Source of the DNA: Thiotrichales bacterium
Lineage (GTDB): Bacteria; Pseudomonadota; Gammaproteobacteria; Francisellales; CACEW01
Assembly: GCA_947478175.1 (NCBI GenBank)
Contig: CANJUQ010000006.1
Span: 22,303-86,302, forward strand
DNA length: 64,000 nt
Direction: 5' to 3'
Shown here piece by piece: positions 53,042 to 63,104 of the stretch. The notes below the pieces were generated by a model. It ran no database searches. It was not told where the DNA came from and worked only from the letters and a program-made list of their open reading frames with translations. Made by a program: the position numbers and the translations under genes. Every line of letters starts with the position of its first letter. Within the stretch, counting starts at the first letter, position 1.

Positions 53042-53790
53042 AAGTCATGATTCTGTGTGGCGGCCAAGGCACTCGTATTCGAGATGCCAATTGGGATCTA
53101 CCCAAAGCGCTTATTCCCATCCATGGGCGGCCTATTATTTGGCATATCATGAGTCATTACGCAAAACACGGTCTGAACGAATTTATTTTATGCGTGGGTT
53201 ATAAAGCCGAAAAAATTCAACACTATTTTTCTGAGCAACCTCATCCCTTTAAAATTACTTATTCCAATGCAGGTGAAGCGGCCATGACCGGCTGTCGAAT
53301 CAAAAAAGCAGCAACGCTCATCCAAACAACTGATGAAAATTTTTGTTTAACTTATGGCGATGGGATCAGTGATATTAATATTTCTCAACTATTAACTTTT
53401 CACAAAAATCATCAAAAAATTTTAACCCTCACCGCGGTTAATCCACCTTCCCGATTTGGTGAGTTAATGCTTGACCCTCAGGGAAATCTAATCGCTTTCA
53501 ATGAAAAACCAGTGAAGACAGAAAGAAAAATTTCTGGCGGTTTTTTTGTTTGCCGACGGGAAATACTAAATTATTTATCAGAACAGCCTCATTGCATCTT
53601 TGAAAAAACCCCCATGGATCAACTTGTCCAGAACCAAACAGTCAAAGCTTTTATTCATGAAGGTTTTTGGGCTGCTATGGATACTTATCGGGATTTTATA
53701 GAGCTTAATAATTCAGAAATGCCGCAGTATTTTATAAAAAATAAAGAAAATTTTGATGCCCTTTCTGCCCCGATGACCGCATTAGAATAA
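53038..53790 (+). CDS. Sugar-1-phosphate nucleotidyltransferase (glucose-1-phosphate cytidylyltransferase-like)
   Basis: MKVMILCGGQGTRIRDANWDLPKALIPIHGRPIIWHIM, YGDGISDI, GGFFVCRREI. Confidence 0.82.
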   Translation: MKVMILCGGQGTRIRDANWDLPKALIPIHGRPIIWHIMSHYAKHGLNEFILCVGYKAEKIQHYFSEQPHPFKITYSNAGEAAMTGCRIKKAATLIQTTDENFCLTYGDGISDINISQLLTFHKNHQKILTLTAVNPPSRFGELMLDPQGNLIAFNEKPVKTERKISGGFFVCRREILNYLSEQPHCIFEKTPMDQLVQNQTVKAFIHEGFWAAMDTYRDFIELNNSEMPQYFIKNKENFDALSAPMTALE

Positions 53791-53805
53791 TCCGACCCTA
53801 CAAAT

Positions 53806-54603
53806 TTATTTCGCCTTCTGTCTCAAAATAATTTTGTCATCTTCATGAATAAAAATTAGGCGTCTCAAGGCACTCATTCCCAATAAAATAGTCTGTGTTC
53901 TATCCGCTGGGTTAATCAAAGCCGCAACTCCAGTCAATTCAATCGGTCCAATGCTCAAACTATCTAACATGACTTCATGGGTCTGGACTGTCCCACTGGC
54001 CGTTTGAACTTGGGTCACTCGACCGGTCGGTTTTAATCCTAGGCTTCTGGCAACCCGCTCTGGAATTGAAACCTGACTTGCCCCTGTATCTAATAAAAAT
54101 TCAACTACTTGCCCATTGATTTTTCCACGAGTGACATAAGCATTTCCGTGATTTCTGACCAACACAACTTCCGTTGATCCATCTGAGTGTTTAGTAAAGT
54201 CAGGGGTGATATTGGGATTATTTCTATTGCTCTGACGATTTTCTTCGAAAGATCCTTCATGACGTCTGTCAGGCGCGAAAGTTCCCATCGGAGACGGACC
54301 AATATTTAAGCCCATCTCTGCATCCATAGCGGCCACATAACCCTGCATTTCTCGAACTAAAGAAGCCGCATTTGCTGGTGCATAAGCACGCCCTGGGCTC
54401 ATTGCAGCTAATCCGGCTGCCATCGGCAATGACGTATTAAATTTATCACCCTGCCCGCCTTCGTCATCTTTAAGCCGCAAACGTTTTAAAAACTTTTTAG
54501 GGATCTGAACAGAATCAGAATTAGGGTCAAAATTAGGGTCAAAATTAGGGTCAGAATTTTCTTGATCTGGATTATTTTCTGGTGGTTTTTGGGACATCGT
54601 CAA
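53806..54603 (-). CDS. Retropepsin-like aspartic protease
   Basis: VEFLLDTGASQVSIPERVARSLGL catalytic DTGA, ILLGMSALRRLIF. Confidence 0.82.
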   Translation of the reverse strand: MTMSQKPPENNPDQENSDPNFDPNFDPNSDSVQIPKKFLKRLRLKDDEGGQGDKFNTSLPMAAGLAAMSPGRAYAPANAASLVREMQGYVAAMDAEMGLNIGPSPMGTFAPDRRHEGSFEENRQSNRNNPNITPDFTKHSDGSTEVVLVRNHGNAYVTRGKINGQVVEFLLDTGASQVSIPERVARSLGLKPTGRVTQVQTASGTVQTHEVMLDSLSIGPIELTGVAALINPADRTQTILLGMSALRRLIFIHEDDKIILRQKAK

Positions 54604-54677
54604 ACTCTTTTTTTTATGTTTTATAAAATCTAATGGGCATCAGCCTACGGGAATTCTCGCCAAAATATTAAATAATT

Positions 54678-55265
54678 TTAATTGGTGAACAATTGATTCC
54701 GCCAATGCTGTATCTCTGCCTCATACTCAGAAGGATCCGGCAACCAACGCAATTTCCCAACTAAAGCCTTATCGCTTTTAGGGGCATTCATATAATGAAC
54801 AAATAACGCTGGGTGAGATAATTTACAGCCTGCTTTTTCATCTAACCAAGCCGCTCTGTCTTGCAATTGCGCCATGGTCATTTTGGCATTGTAAATTTCA
54901 TCGCTATCACCGCTATACATATGGCACATAAGCACTCTAGACAATTGATTCATTTGTTCTTGGGAAAGCTCAGGGCAGTAAACAATTTTATCTTTGCCCG
55001 CATAGTCAATCCCATAAGAATCTAACAAAGTGCACTTGGCACAGAGAGAACAAGCAGTGGCCAAATTACTTTCGGAATTATTACTGTAATTATTATCTCG
55101 ATTGATTATTTCCAGACTGGAAGATTCGAAACAACAAAACTGACAAACATAATGATCTCGATTTAATATTTTGGCCCGAACCTTCATGAAAACAGCGTTG
55201 CGTTTACGTTGTTTAAATTTTTCCCAGTTATTCCCTACAGCCTGCAACATCAATTTCATCTTATT
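54678..55265 (-). CDS. icmJ: Type IVB secretion protein IcmJ/DotN
   Basis: CxxC...CxxC layout (YVCQFC...ACSLCAKCTLLDSYGIDYAG...PELSQEQMNQL) as in IcmJ; within icm cluster; start set near the MKLMLQ Met. Confidence 0.85.
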   Translation of the reverse strand, partial: NKMKLMLQAVGNNWEKFKQRKRNAVFMKVRAKILNRDHYVCQFCCFESSSLEIINRDNNYSNNSESNLATACSLCAKCTLLDSYGIDYAGKDKIVYCPELSQEQMNQLSRVLMCHMYSGDSDEIYNAKMTMAQLQDRAAWLDEKAGCKLSHPALFVHYMNAPKSDKALVGKLRWLPDPSEYEAEIQHWRNQLFTN

Positions 55266-56370
55266 CAATATCCCGAATAATTCTCGAGGCAACCGCTTCA
55301 TTCAGCGCTGTAATAACAGGTTCTATCATCGGCGTCTTAATGGCATATCCCAATTGTCGCTCAGCAAGCCAATGGGCATGAACACTTGCTGTTTCTGCAA
55401 AAACAGCTTTACGCCCAACATTGTTTAAGACATACCATAAAGAACGATCCATCGGCTTAATCCATAAATAAAGCGAATTCGCGACAATCCCTGTCTTACG
55501 GGCCATCGTTAATAACTGCGCAAAAACTGTAAAAACATAGGCGTGCTGAGCCAAAAGTTGCTTGATTTCAGGGGTATTTGCAAATCGGTTTAATAATTCG
55601 TCAATGCCTGCATAATTAATTTTTCCAGCCGCCACATTACTGAAAGTCGCAGACGTCGCCATCTGCTCCAGCATTTTGTCAGCTGTTTTACGTTCATAAG
55701 CAATATAAGTACACAAGACTGCCAACAATGCTTTTTGATGCGGCGGTAATTTTCTAATCCCCATCCAGGGTGGCCCCAAAGTCGTTGCAATCACTGATTT
55801 AGCACGAATCTCATCGACTTTGATAACCCCTGAAGGCTCTTTCTGCAGCAGCTTATATTTCTTAGCGAATTCAATCGGCGTGAGCGACATCGCCCAAGGG
55901 CCTGACTCGACAGGCTGCCGATCCACTTGCTGATCTTGAACCACTGTAATGGCCGGAAAAACGGGCGTCATTTTGGCTCTTAAAGTCTCCATGGTCTCTA
56001 GGGTGTTATAGCCCTTGTTAGGATGTTTGATCATGAGAAAAATCCCCAATAAACACCCAATTCCATTCAGCGGATATTTTAAATAATCCCCAACAACATT
56101 CGTTAATGCGATTAAGTCATCGACTTTGACTTGCGCATAGGGAATCTGGTTCCCCCAATTAATCACCCCTTCGATATCATCGCTATGTAAAAAAAATCCA
56201 ATGAATTTAAGTTCATGAAATTTTATAAAAAAAACAGCGGTAACAATCTGGGTATAAAAAACAAAGCCAATAATCAACAAAATAATGATAGCGCCGCATG
56301 CGATATAAATAATATTCATCTCTTGGCCATCGGCATAACCGCCGGAGCCCATCTGATTTTGACCGCTCAT
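55261..56370 (-). CDS. icmP: Type IVB secretion protein IcmP/DotM
   Basis: N-term TM segments, GPWAMSLTPIEFAKKYKLL, ETASVHAHWLAERQLGYAIKTPMIEPVITAL. Confidence 0.9.
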   Translation of the reverse strand: MSGQNQMGSGGYADGQEMNIIYIACGAIIILLIIGFVFYTQIVTAVFFIKFHELKFIGFFLHSDDIEGVINWGNQIPYAQVKVDDLIALTNVVGDYLKYPLNGIGCLLGIFLMIKHPNKGYNTLETMETLRAKMTPVFPAITVVQDQQVDRQPVESGPWAMSLTPIEFAKKYKLLQKEPSGVIKVDEIRAKSVIATTLGPPWMGIRKLPPHQKALLAVLCTYIAYERKTADKMLEQMATSATFSNVAAGKINYAGIDELLNRFANTPEIKQLLAQHAYVFTVFAQLLTMARKTGIVANSLYLWIKPMDRSLWYVLNNVGRKAVFAETASVHAHWLAERQLGYAIKTPMIEPVITALNEAVASRIIRDIE

Positions 56371-56383
56371 TTATTCCTCACCT

Positions 56384-59300
56384 CTAGAGATAACCTTCTC
56401 CAACATCTCCGCGTCGTTGGCGAAGACTTAAACGATATTCATCTACTAATTCTTTGGATAACCGATTGACGATACTGCCAACGGTCGACCCAGCATCTGT
56501 TTTTAGCTCTGAATCAATTTCTGAGGTCGCAGTGCCTTTCGGAAAACGACTCGCCAAAAATTTTCTTGCGCCAACCGGGCCAATTTCTCGATAAAGAATT
56601 TCCCGAAGTGACACATCTTCTGTCGTTGTATTAAACGCCCAAAGCTCTACGGGGCTAATCGTGCTGGTTAATAATTGGGTATTCATACCCTGTTTAGTCA
56701 CAAATTGTGCAATAAAAGTCGCTCCTGAAGAGCTGGGGCCATGCACCCGTGTCGATAAAGCTAATCTTTCTGTATCTGACAAACCAAACGTTTTACAAGT
56801 TTGATCAATAGAAATTTGGGATCCTGAATCTAAGATAAAAATAGACGTCGCGAATTCAATCATCAGTTCATCGAAATCTTTCAAAGACTGCGAAGCCAAA
56901 GCGATATGAATTTTCCACTTACGGCCTTCTCGCATATCTTGCAAGACTTGATCTCGTACGACGGGGCTCTTAGCTGTTCGGTGAAACTCATCAAAAACTA
57001 TTCTTTTAGGCTCTTCCATGAGTTCTTTAATACGGTCTGTATGGAATGGCCTATAAAGTTCTGGAAACTTAGCCACTTCGTCAATATGCAAGAAAAAATG
57101 CTGCGCCAAAATATGCCTAGACAACATGTACATAACAGCCGTTTGTTTTTCCGCTGCAGCACTACCTGATTTAGCCACTTCGTCTAAATCTAAAGCCACA
57201 ATACGAGCGTCTTCAACATTCAGCCGAGTAATCGTCGTCAGCGTTGGATAATTTCGAATCACGCCTGAAATGATTCGGCAATAACTACTGACATAATCTT
57301 CGTCTGTCGGCGTTTTAACATCACCAAACAAATCTTTAATGGAGTGTGTGTGCGCAATCGAAATCGTATCCGCCAAACAGGGCATCGCATGACGTTGGGC
57401 TTTTAGAGCCATATGTCGATCACCTGAGGCGTATAAAATATCTGTCACATCCCACCAAGTAGAATGCTCAAGATCTAAACCATGTTTTATCTGCGCTAAT
57501 TTTCTATCGACGTCGGGTTCAGCCCCCAGGGTAAACACTTTAGGTTGCTCGTTATCACTAAAGCGTTTGAAAGTTTCATCGACCACCATGGTGAGCATAC
57601 TGGTCATGCCTTCAACAGGCCGTTCTTCTATGTCATCCACTAATAGCAAACTAATAAAATTAATTAAAAAAGACCGGTGAATCCTCGAAGGAAAACGATT
57701 CCCCAGCTGGGTATCAAACGGATTAATCGAGTCTTTTTCTTCCATCGAAAGTCGATAATACAAAACATAATGCTTCTGCTCTTCAGGCAGGCCTTCTTTT
57801 AAAAGCGATACAAACCCTCGGCTTGAAGGTCCAATATCAATAATCGAAATACGTGGCAAATTAGCCAATCCTGTCGACAGACAAAGTCCTAAATTCAGCG
57901 CACTGATTAAAACAGACTTACCCGAACCCGAACGAGCATAAACAATATCAATCCAGCTGACCTGATGCGAAGAGCCTGGCTGATAAGGCCATAATTTTCC
58001 ATCGGGTGTTCTAAATAACATGGCGCCGTTTTTCCACGGAGAAGCCGGTCTCACAAATGGCATCATAGAAACGGCATCACTTAAAGGTGCGGCAGACGCT
58101 GAACAATAAACTTTATTCGTCACAGCCAAAGCAGAATTTAAAGTCAGCCCAAAGACATCTCCAGAAATCTGACGAACTTCGCAGCTCCCCCAGCTCTGAA
58201 CGACTTTAATCATTTTAGAAACACGTTCTTTCAATAAATCTTCTTTATTCACTGGGGCCCAAGTGGCTAGACATACGGCATACGTCACAATGGGATTATC
58301 AGAACGTTCATGCATCGCTTTGAGCATATTGTGCGTTTCAGTAATCAAACGATTATGCGACGAACTAAAAGTCAAAAACTGCGCCAACATATTTTTACTT
58401 TGAGTAATATTAATCCCATCCGGAGAAACTAAATAAGAAATCCTCCAAGGCATATGAGACGCCAGCATTCGACGAAAGAGTTCATAAAATGGCTTGATGT
58501 CTTTGGGGAACAATTCAATATAAATAGGCGCATAAACTAAATCACCAATCTGACAAGTTTTTAAATCCAGATTCTCAGCTGATCTAGGAAAAACCTGCTG
58601 ATCTAAAGGTGGCCAAAGAATATTAGACAGATCAATTTTTTTATTAGTATCAAAACGAATAGGTAATTTATCCCCTGCTAAATAAGGCCGCCATTGACGG
58701 TCGGTATATAACGGATCTAGGGTCTTACGAATTTCATAAACCGCTTCATGGACGGGCACAAAATTCGCATAAAACCCCGCATGCTGAATATCTTCCAACG
58801 CCGTATTAACAAAAGATTCATGGATATTTCTAATCTCAGGAATAACGACAAATAGATCCGTCGCATTCACTCGAGGTAATTTATAAGTTTGTAACTTAGC
58901 CCGCTCGTCTTTGATCACTTGTTTTAAATGCGCTTTATCTAAAACATAAGGCGTGGTCCATAAAACAATAAAACAATCTTCGTCGGAACAATAAGCCGAT
59001 AAAGTGTCTACGCGAGAACTAAAAATATCATCAATTTTTAACCCCAATCTTTCTGCCGTCTGGCGCGCAGGTTCTTGGGCTCGCTCAATAGAATTTTTTA
59101 TCTCGACATCATCGAACGAAAAATAAAACTGTAAAAAATGACCTGTCGAAGAAAAAACAGGTTGAAAAACTTCAGTGAGACGCTCTGCTAAAAACGTAAA
59201 TTCACTCGGTCCAACAAAGCGCTTGTAACCTTCAAGCCGAATAATAGAAATAAGCGACCCATCTTTGGTCACTAAGTTATAACGACTGTCTGCTCCTTCT

Positions 59301-59395
59301 AGATCAATATAAGAGAGCGCATTTTGCTTAAGAGCTGTCCCAATCCAAGCAAAAATGCTCTCTATATTGTCATAGAAGCGATCAATTAAAGACAT
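56384..59395 (-). CDS. icmB: Type IVB secretion ATPase IcmB/DotO
   Basis: ~1003 aa VirB4-like; DIVYARSGSGKSVLISALNLGL Walker A; RIVFDEFHRT Walker B. Confidence 0.93.
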   Translation of the reverse strand: MSLIDRFYDNIESIFAWIGTALKQNALSYIDLEGADSRYNLVTKDGSLISIIRLEGYKRFVGPSEFTFLAERLTEVFQPVFSSTGHFLQFYFSFDDVEIKNSIERAQEPARQTAERLGLKIDDIFSSRVDTLSAYCSDEDCFIVLWTTPYVLDKAHLKQVIKDERAKLQTYKLPRVNATDLFVVIPEIRNIHESFVNTALEDIQHAGFYANFVPVHEAVYEIRKTLDPLYTDRQWRPYLAGDKLPIRFDTNKKIDLSNILWPPLDQQVFPRSAENLDLKTCQIGDLVYAPIYIELFPKDIKPFYELFRRMLASHMPWRISYLVSPDGINITQSKNMLAQFLTFSSSHNRLITETHNMLKAMHERSDNPIVTYAVCLATWAPVNKEDLLKERVSKMIKVVQSWGSCEVRQISGDVFGLTLNSALAVTNKVYCSASAAPLSDAVSMMPFVRPASPWKNGAMLFRTPDGKLWPYQPGSSHQVSWIDIVYARSGSGKSVLISALNLGLCLSTGLANLPRISIIDIGPSSRGFVSLLKEGLPEEQKHYVLYYRLSMEEKDSINPFDTQLGNRFPSRIHRSFLINFISLLLVDDIEERPVEGMTSMLTMVVDETFKRFSDNEQPKVFTLGAEPDVDRKLAQIKHGLDLEHSTWWDVTDILYASGDRHMALKAQRHAMPCLADTISIAHTHSIKDLFGDVKTPTDEDYVSSYCRIISGVIRNYPTLTTITRLNVEDARIVALDLDEVAKSGSAAAEKQTAVMYMLSRHILAQHFFLHIDEVAKFPELYRPFHTDRIKELMEEPKRIVFDEFHRTAKSPVVRDQVLQDMREGRKWKIHIALASQSLKDFDELMIEFATSIFILDSGSQISIDQTCKTFGLSDTERLALSTRVHGPSSSGATFIAQFVTKQGMNTQLLTSTISPVELWAFNTTTEDVSLREILYREIGPVGARKFLASRFPKGTATSEIDSELKTDAGSTVGSIVNRLSKELVDEYRLSLRQRRGDVGEGYL

Positions 59396-60311
59396 ATCCG
59401 GAACTCATAATAACGGTGGCTGTTTTTGCATCGATTCTCTCAACTTTGCCATAGTTTTGAATCTCATCCCCAACCATGACACTCATCGTCCGACCCGTTC
59501 CGTCTACCAACCAAGCACGCCCTGAAACAACGGCTCGCAAGGATAACTGATCTCTGTCTTGAGCTTTTTGAGCCAACAATAATTTCAATTGAGACTGCGT
59601 TCTTAACAGCGCTTGTGAAATATCAGCCATGCTTTTATTAGAACTATCAATGGCCGTATTCAATGATTTTATCTGTGTATTTAATTGGCCAAGCTCTGAA
59701 GCCAAATTAGTATTCAAGCTAGCTTCTTGCTGGGTCAACTGGGTTTGAGCCTGAGAAATAGCCGTAATCTGTTGAGCCAAAGCCTGATTTTTCTGATCCA
59801 CAATACTGCTAAAACCGTCAATCATTTGTTTCAAATCATCTTGGGTAAAAGCCATGGTCGGTGTTTGATTTTGACCCGACGTCTGTTGTTGGACAGGCGC
59901 AGAAGCTGTTTTTTTAGTGGGCATTGGTTGAACAGCCACACCAAAACCTTGCTGTTGCGAAGAAGCCGCAGGGCGAGCGGCCTCTGACGGCGTACTCGGG
60001 AAAATCATCCCATACATGTAATACAAGATAACAAGGACAACAACGCCACCGACTACGTAAAGATAATTTTCTTTCAGAAAGCCAACAACCCCATCTTTCA
60101 TGCCAGGTTTGGTACTAGGCCTAACATCCTCTGGCGCAGTTTTGAGCGCAGAATGAGCCTCCTCAACCGCATCAAAATCTACAAAATCCTGATCGTCTTC
60201 ACCAAGTGCTTCTTGTTTTAAAGAGCCCTTATCCGGATGTCCTTCTAATAGATTCTCACTGAATGGATCATCTGCATCAAAATCATAATTTTTTGATTTA
60301 TCTTGGCTCAT
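59382..60311 (-). CDS. icmG: Type IVB secretion protein IcmG/DotF
   Basis: Cytoplasmic N-term, single TM (YLYVVGGVVVLVILYYMYG), coiled coil, C-term VVSGRAWLVDGTGRTMSVMVGDEIQNYGKV. Confidence 0.85.
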   Translation of the reverse strand: MSQDKSKNYDFDADDPFSENLLEGHPDKGSLKQEALGEDDQDFVDFDAVEEAHSALKTAPEDVRPSTKPGMKDGVVGFLKENYLYVVGGVVVLVILYYMYGMIFPSTPSEAARPAASSQQQGFGVAVQPMPTKKTASAPVQQQTSGQNQTPTMAFTQDDLKQMIDGFSSIVDQKNQALAQQITAISQAQTQLTQQEASLNTNLASELGQLNTQIKSLNTAIDSSNKSMADISQALLRTQSQLKLLLAQKAQDRDQLSLRAVVSGRAWLVDGTGRTMSVMVGDEIQNYGKVERIDAKTATVIMSSGYVFN

Positions 60312-60404
60312 TACTCATCCCTCATTGTCAATTATCAACTGTCAATTTTATCGACCCAATTTAACTAAATTTAACTAAATTTAACTCTATCAATTATTAC
60401 CTAA

Positions 60405-61829
60405 TTACCCATTACCCAAGCTCATGCCAGCACTGCTCGTATTTCCAAAGGCTTTCAAAGCTGCTGGATTTCCAATCATCGCATTCGGAGAAACATTAGG
60501 TGTCGCCGATTGGCTTGCCGATGAATTGGATGAACTAGGTAAATTTGATGGCTGGTTCGTCACATTGGTCATAAATAAAATCCCCATGCCTGAACCTTGT
60601 TTTAGATAGACCGTATCAGGTCGATTAAAATTATTTTGCACTTCTGAGGCCACGTTAGTTCCAATCTGCCCCAGCCCTTGATAGGCCGCCGTTTCAGTCG
60701 TCACGCTGGTCTTTTGAACATTGCCATCTACAAAGCAATTACTCGTGCCATAACATGGGTTTTGATAATTAGAATAAGCATTCCCAAATCCCTGAAGCAT
60801 GGACGCTGCAAACAAACCACCATAACGTTGCAAATAATGATGATCCACCCCTGAAGCCAACGCATTTTCTGCTGTTGCAGGGTCAATCGCATAAGCATTA
60901 ATCACGATAGGATTAGGGTAATTTTTCAAAATCATCTGCGTAAACGTAATGACTAACTTATCATCACTAGACGTTGAGAAAGATCCAAGAAGTTCACCTC
61001 CTCGATATTCCCCCGTCGCAATTTGTGCCAAAACAGGTGTTCCGTTTTGATCGCTACTTAACGCGTTTTCTAATACAGCAAATAAGATCGTCCCCGCTTT
61101 GATCATGGTCATAAGAGGCGGCGCCGGAAATTGTCCAGCCCCTCCGCCATTGGTTCCTGGGCCTGAGCCCTGGACATAGGATTGAACAGGAAGACCCCAC
61201 TGACTTGAATAAGAATCCATTGTGCTACGCATTTGGCTTGCCATCTGGCTTTGCATTTGGTTTTGATTTTGCTGGCCTGGTTGCTGATAACTATTAGGGC
61301 CTTGATTGTTGCCATAATAATTTTGCTGATTCATCGCTTTTTGCAATTGGGTTGGAGACATCATAGGCGCCGAACCTGCCCCACTACCATTACTCGTTGA
61401 ATTTCCGTCGCCTTGCATCACTTGCTCAGGGCTTTTAATATTTTCTTGACCCGATCCCGTTTGTCCTGAATTAGTCGAACCCGCTGAACTAGCTGAACTA
61501 GTACTGCCATTAGCATTACTACTGTTGGGCCCAAATAATTTAGATAAAAAAACATCGCCACCCGCTTTGACCGTATTTTGAACGGCTTGTTGTTGCAATT
61601 GTTTAGACTGGGCCTCTCTTTGCTGGGTCCCAATCTGCGTCTGATGAGCATCCTGACTAATCGCTCCATTCTGAATCTGGCTACCTGGGATAGAAGGCAA
61701 TTTGAGACTTTGGGTTTTAGGCGTAAACAACTCAAAAATAATCAAGATCACGATGACAATAACGGCAAGTACGATCAAAACTCTTAACCGAGGATACTCA
61801 GCGAGTTTGCGAAGTAGTTTTTTAATCAT
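60405..61829 (-). CDS. icmE: Type IVB secretion protein IcmE/DotG (short form, VirB10/TrbI-like C-term)
   Basis: N-term TM; MIKAGTILFAVLENALSSDQNGTPVLAQIATGEYRGGELLGSF VirB10-like domain; Q/N/S/G-rich middle. Confidence 0.9.
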   Translation of the reverse strand: MIKKLLRKLAEYPRLRVLIVLAVIVIVILIIFELFTPKTQSLKLPSIPGSQIQNGAISQDAHQTQIGTQQREAQSKQLQQQAVQNTVKAGGDVFLSKLFGPNSSNANGSTSSASSAGSTNSGQTGSGQENIKSPEQVMQGDGNSTSNGSGAGSAPMMSPTQLQKAMNQQNYYGNNQGPNSYQQPGQQNQNQMQSQMASQMRSTMDSYSSQWGLPVQSYVQGSGPGTNGGGAGQFPAPPLMTMIKAGTILFAVLENALSSDQNGTPVLAQIATGEYRGGELLGSFSTSSDDKLVITFTQMILKNYPNPIVINAYAIDPATAENALASGVDHHYLQRYGGLFAASMLQGFGNAYSNYQNPCYGTSNCFVDGNVQKTSVTTETAAYQGLGQIGTNVASEVQNNFNRPDTVYLKQGSGMGILFMTNVTNQPSNLPSSSNSSASQSATPNVSPNAMIGNPAALKAFGNTSSAGMSLGNG

Positions 61830-62907
61830 TGTTGTCGTCCCCTCCGCTCACTGTTAGGCGCTCTAAAACCCCATTGTTAGATAACAATATGTAAGGCGTC
61901 TCACTGAGTTGATAAACATGCAAGGGATTAGATCCTGTCCCCACAAATTTTGCTGACCAAGCAGGCGAGAGCAACGTCGCCCGGGTTAATAACAAATAGC
62001 TTCCATCGTAAGACCACATTTGAGCATCGGCCCCAGAAACTTGTAACGGCTGACTATCTGATGGAGGCAGGCCTTCTAATGTTTTAACTAAATATTCAGG
62101 TGCCTCTGAGGCCTCTTGATCCGCCATATCTTGATCACCTGGCTGATAGCCCTGAATACGGACATAGTCCATATAGTCATAAGATTTCTGGCCAATTAAC
62201 AAAGTCAACATGACCGGGATTTGCTGCCCTTCTAGCATCACACCCATATTGGTCTCTGTATATAATTTCTGACCTTGGATCATCATGACGCCACTTTTCT
62301 TATCCCACTGGACATTAAAAGCCGAGGCATCCCCAATCGAATAAGACGTAATCGGCCAAACTTGTCCTGCCGAATCAGTAAACACCAATGACGTAATCAT
62401 CCCTTGCCCAACTCTCACCACAGGCATGGCATCTCCAGGATTCATAGACACTTGAATCACACTGGAAACACCCTCTGCCGGAGCTGCTCCCGCAGGACGC
62501 GCATTGGCTTGTGCCTGAAGTGCCGCACGATTTTTAAATTGCTGAATTTCATTCGGCGTCAATGGAAAATAATTCTTAATCATTTGCTCAAACGCTTCTT
62601 TGGCTTGAGGCGAAGTATCATTCGCAGTATCCACCGCTGCATTTTCATCCGAAGAACTATCTGGAGAAGGCGTGCTATCTGAAGAAACACTATTTGAATT
62701 TAAATTTGAATTTTGATCTGAACTTGAATCCGCTGATAAACCATCATCTGCCCAAGCTGCTGCAGGCGCTAAAGATAATAAAGAGACGGCTAAAACCAGA
62801 CTGCTTATTAAGCCCAACCAAGACCTATAAGCTAATTTATTTTTTATGCTGTTCATTCGTTTTTTATCTCGCATCATGTCTCGCATCGTATCTCGTATTC
62901 GTATCAT
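61822..62907 (-). CDS. icmK: Type IVB secretion protein IcmK/DotH
   Basis: Signal peptide; GMITSLVFTDSAGQVWPITSYSIGD, VMLEGQQIPVMLTLLIGQKSYDYMDYVRIQGY. Confidence 0.92.
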   Translation of the reverse strand: MIRIRDTMRDMMRDKKRMNSIKNKLAYRSWLGLISSLVLAVSLLSLAPAAAWADDGLSADSSSDQNSNLNSNSVSSDSTPSPDSSSDENAAVDTANDTSPQAKEAFEQMIKNYFPLTPNEIQQFKNRAALQAQANARPAGAAPAEGVSSVIQVSMNPGDAMPVVRVGQGMITSLVFTDSAGQVWPITSYSIGDASAFNVQWDKKSGVMMIQGQKLYTETNMGVMLEGQQIPVMLTLLIGQKSYDYMDYVRIQGYQPGDQDMADQEASEAPEYLVKTLEGLPPSDSQPLQVSGADAQMWSYDGSYLLLTRATLLSPAWSAKFVGTGSNPLHVYQLSETPYILLSNNGVLERLTVSGGDDNND

Positions 62908-63104
62908 GTCTTACGCCACATCCCTCACCTAAGTTTTTATCTTTAGGCTTTTAAAAAAGCGGGGCAGTATACACAGGTTCAGAAAAATTATGGGACCCTA
63001 TCAATCTCTCTTTCGTTAAACAAGATTAAAGTTATCGCTATACTCTCCCGCCTTTCGGGGCCCTCAACATAGTGGTTTTTTTCAAAAATTAAAGGCGGTA
63101 TTCC

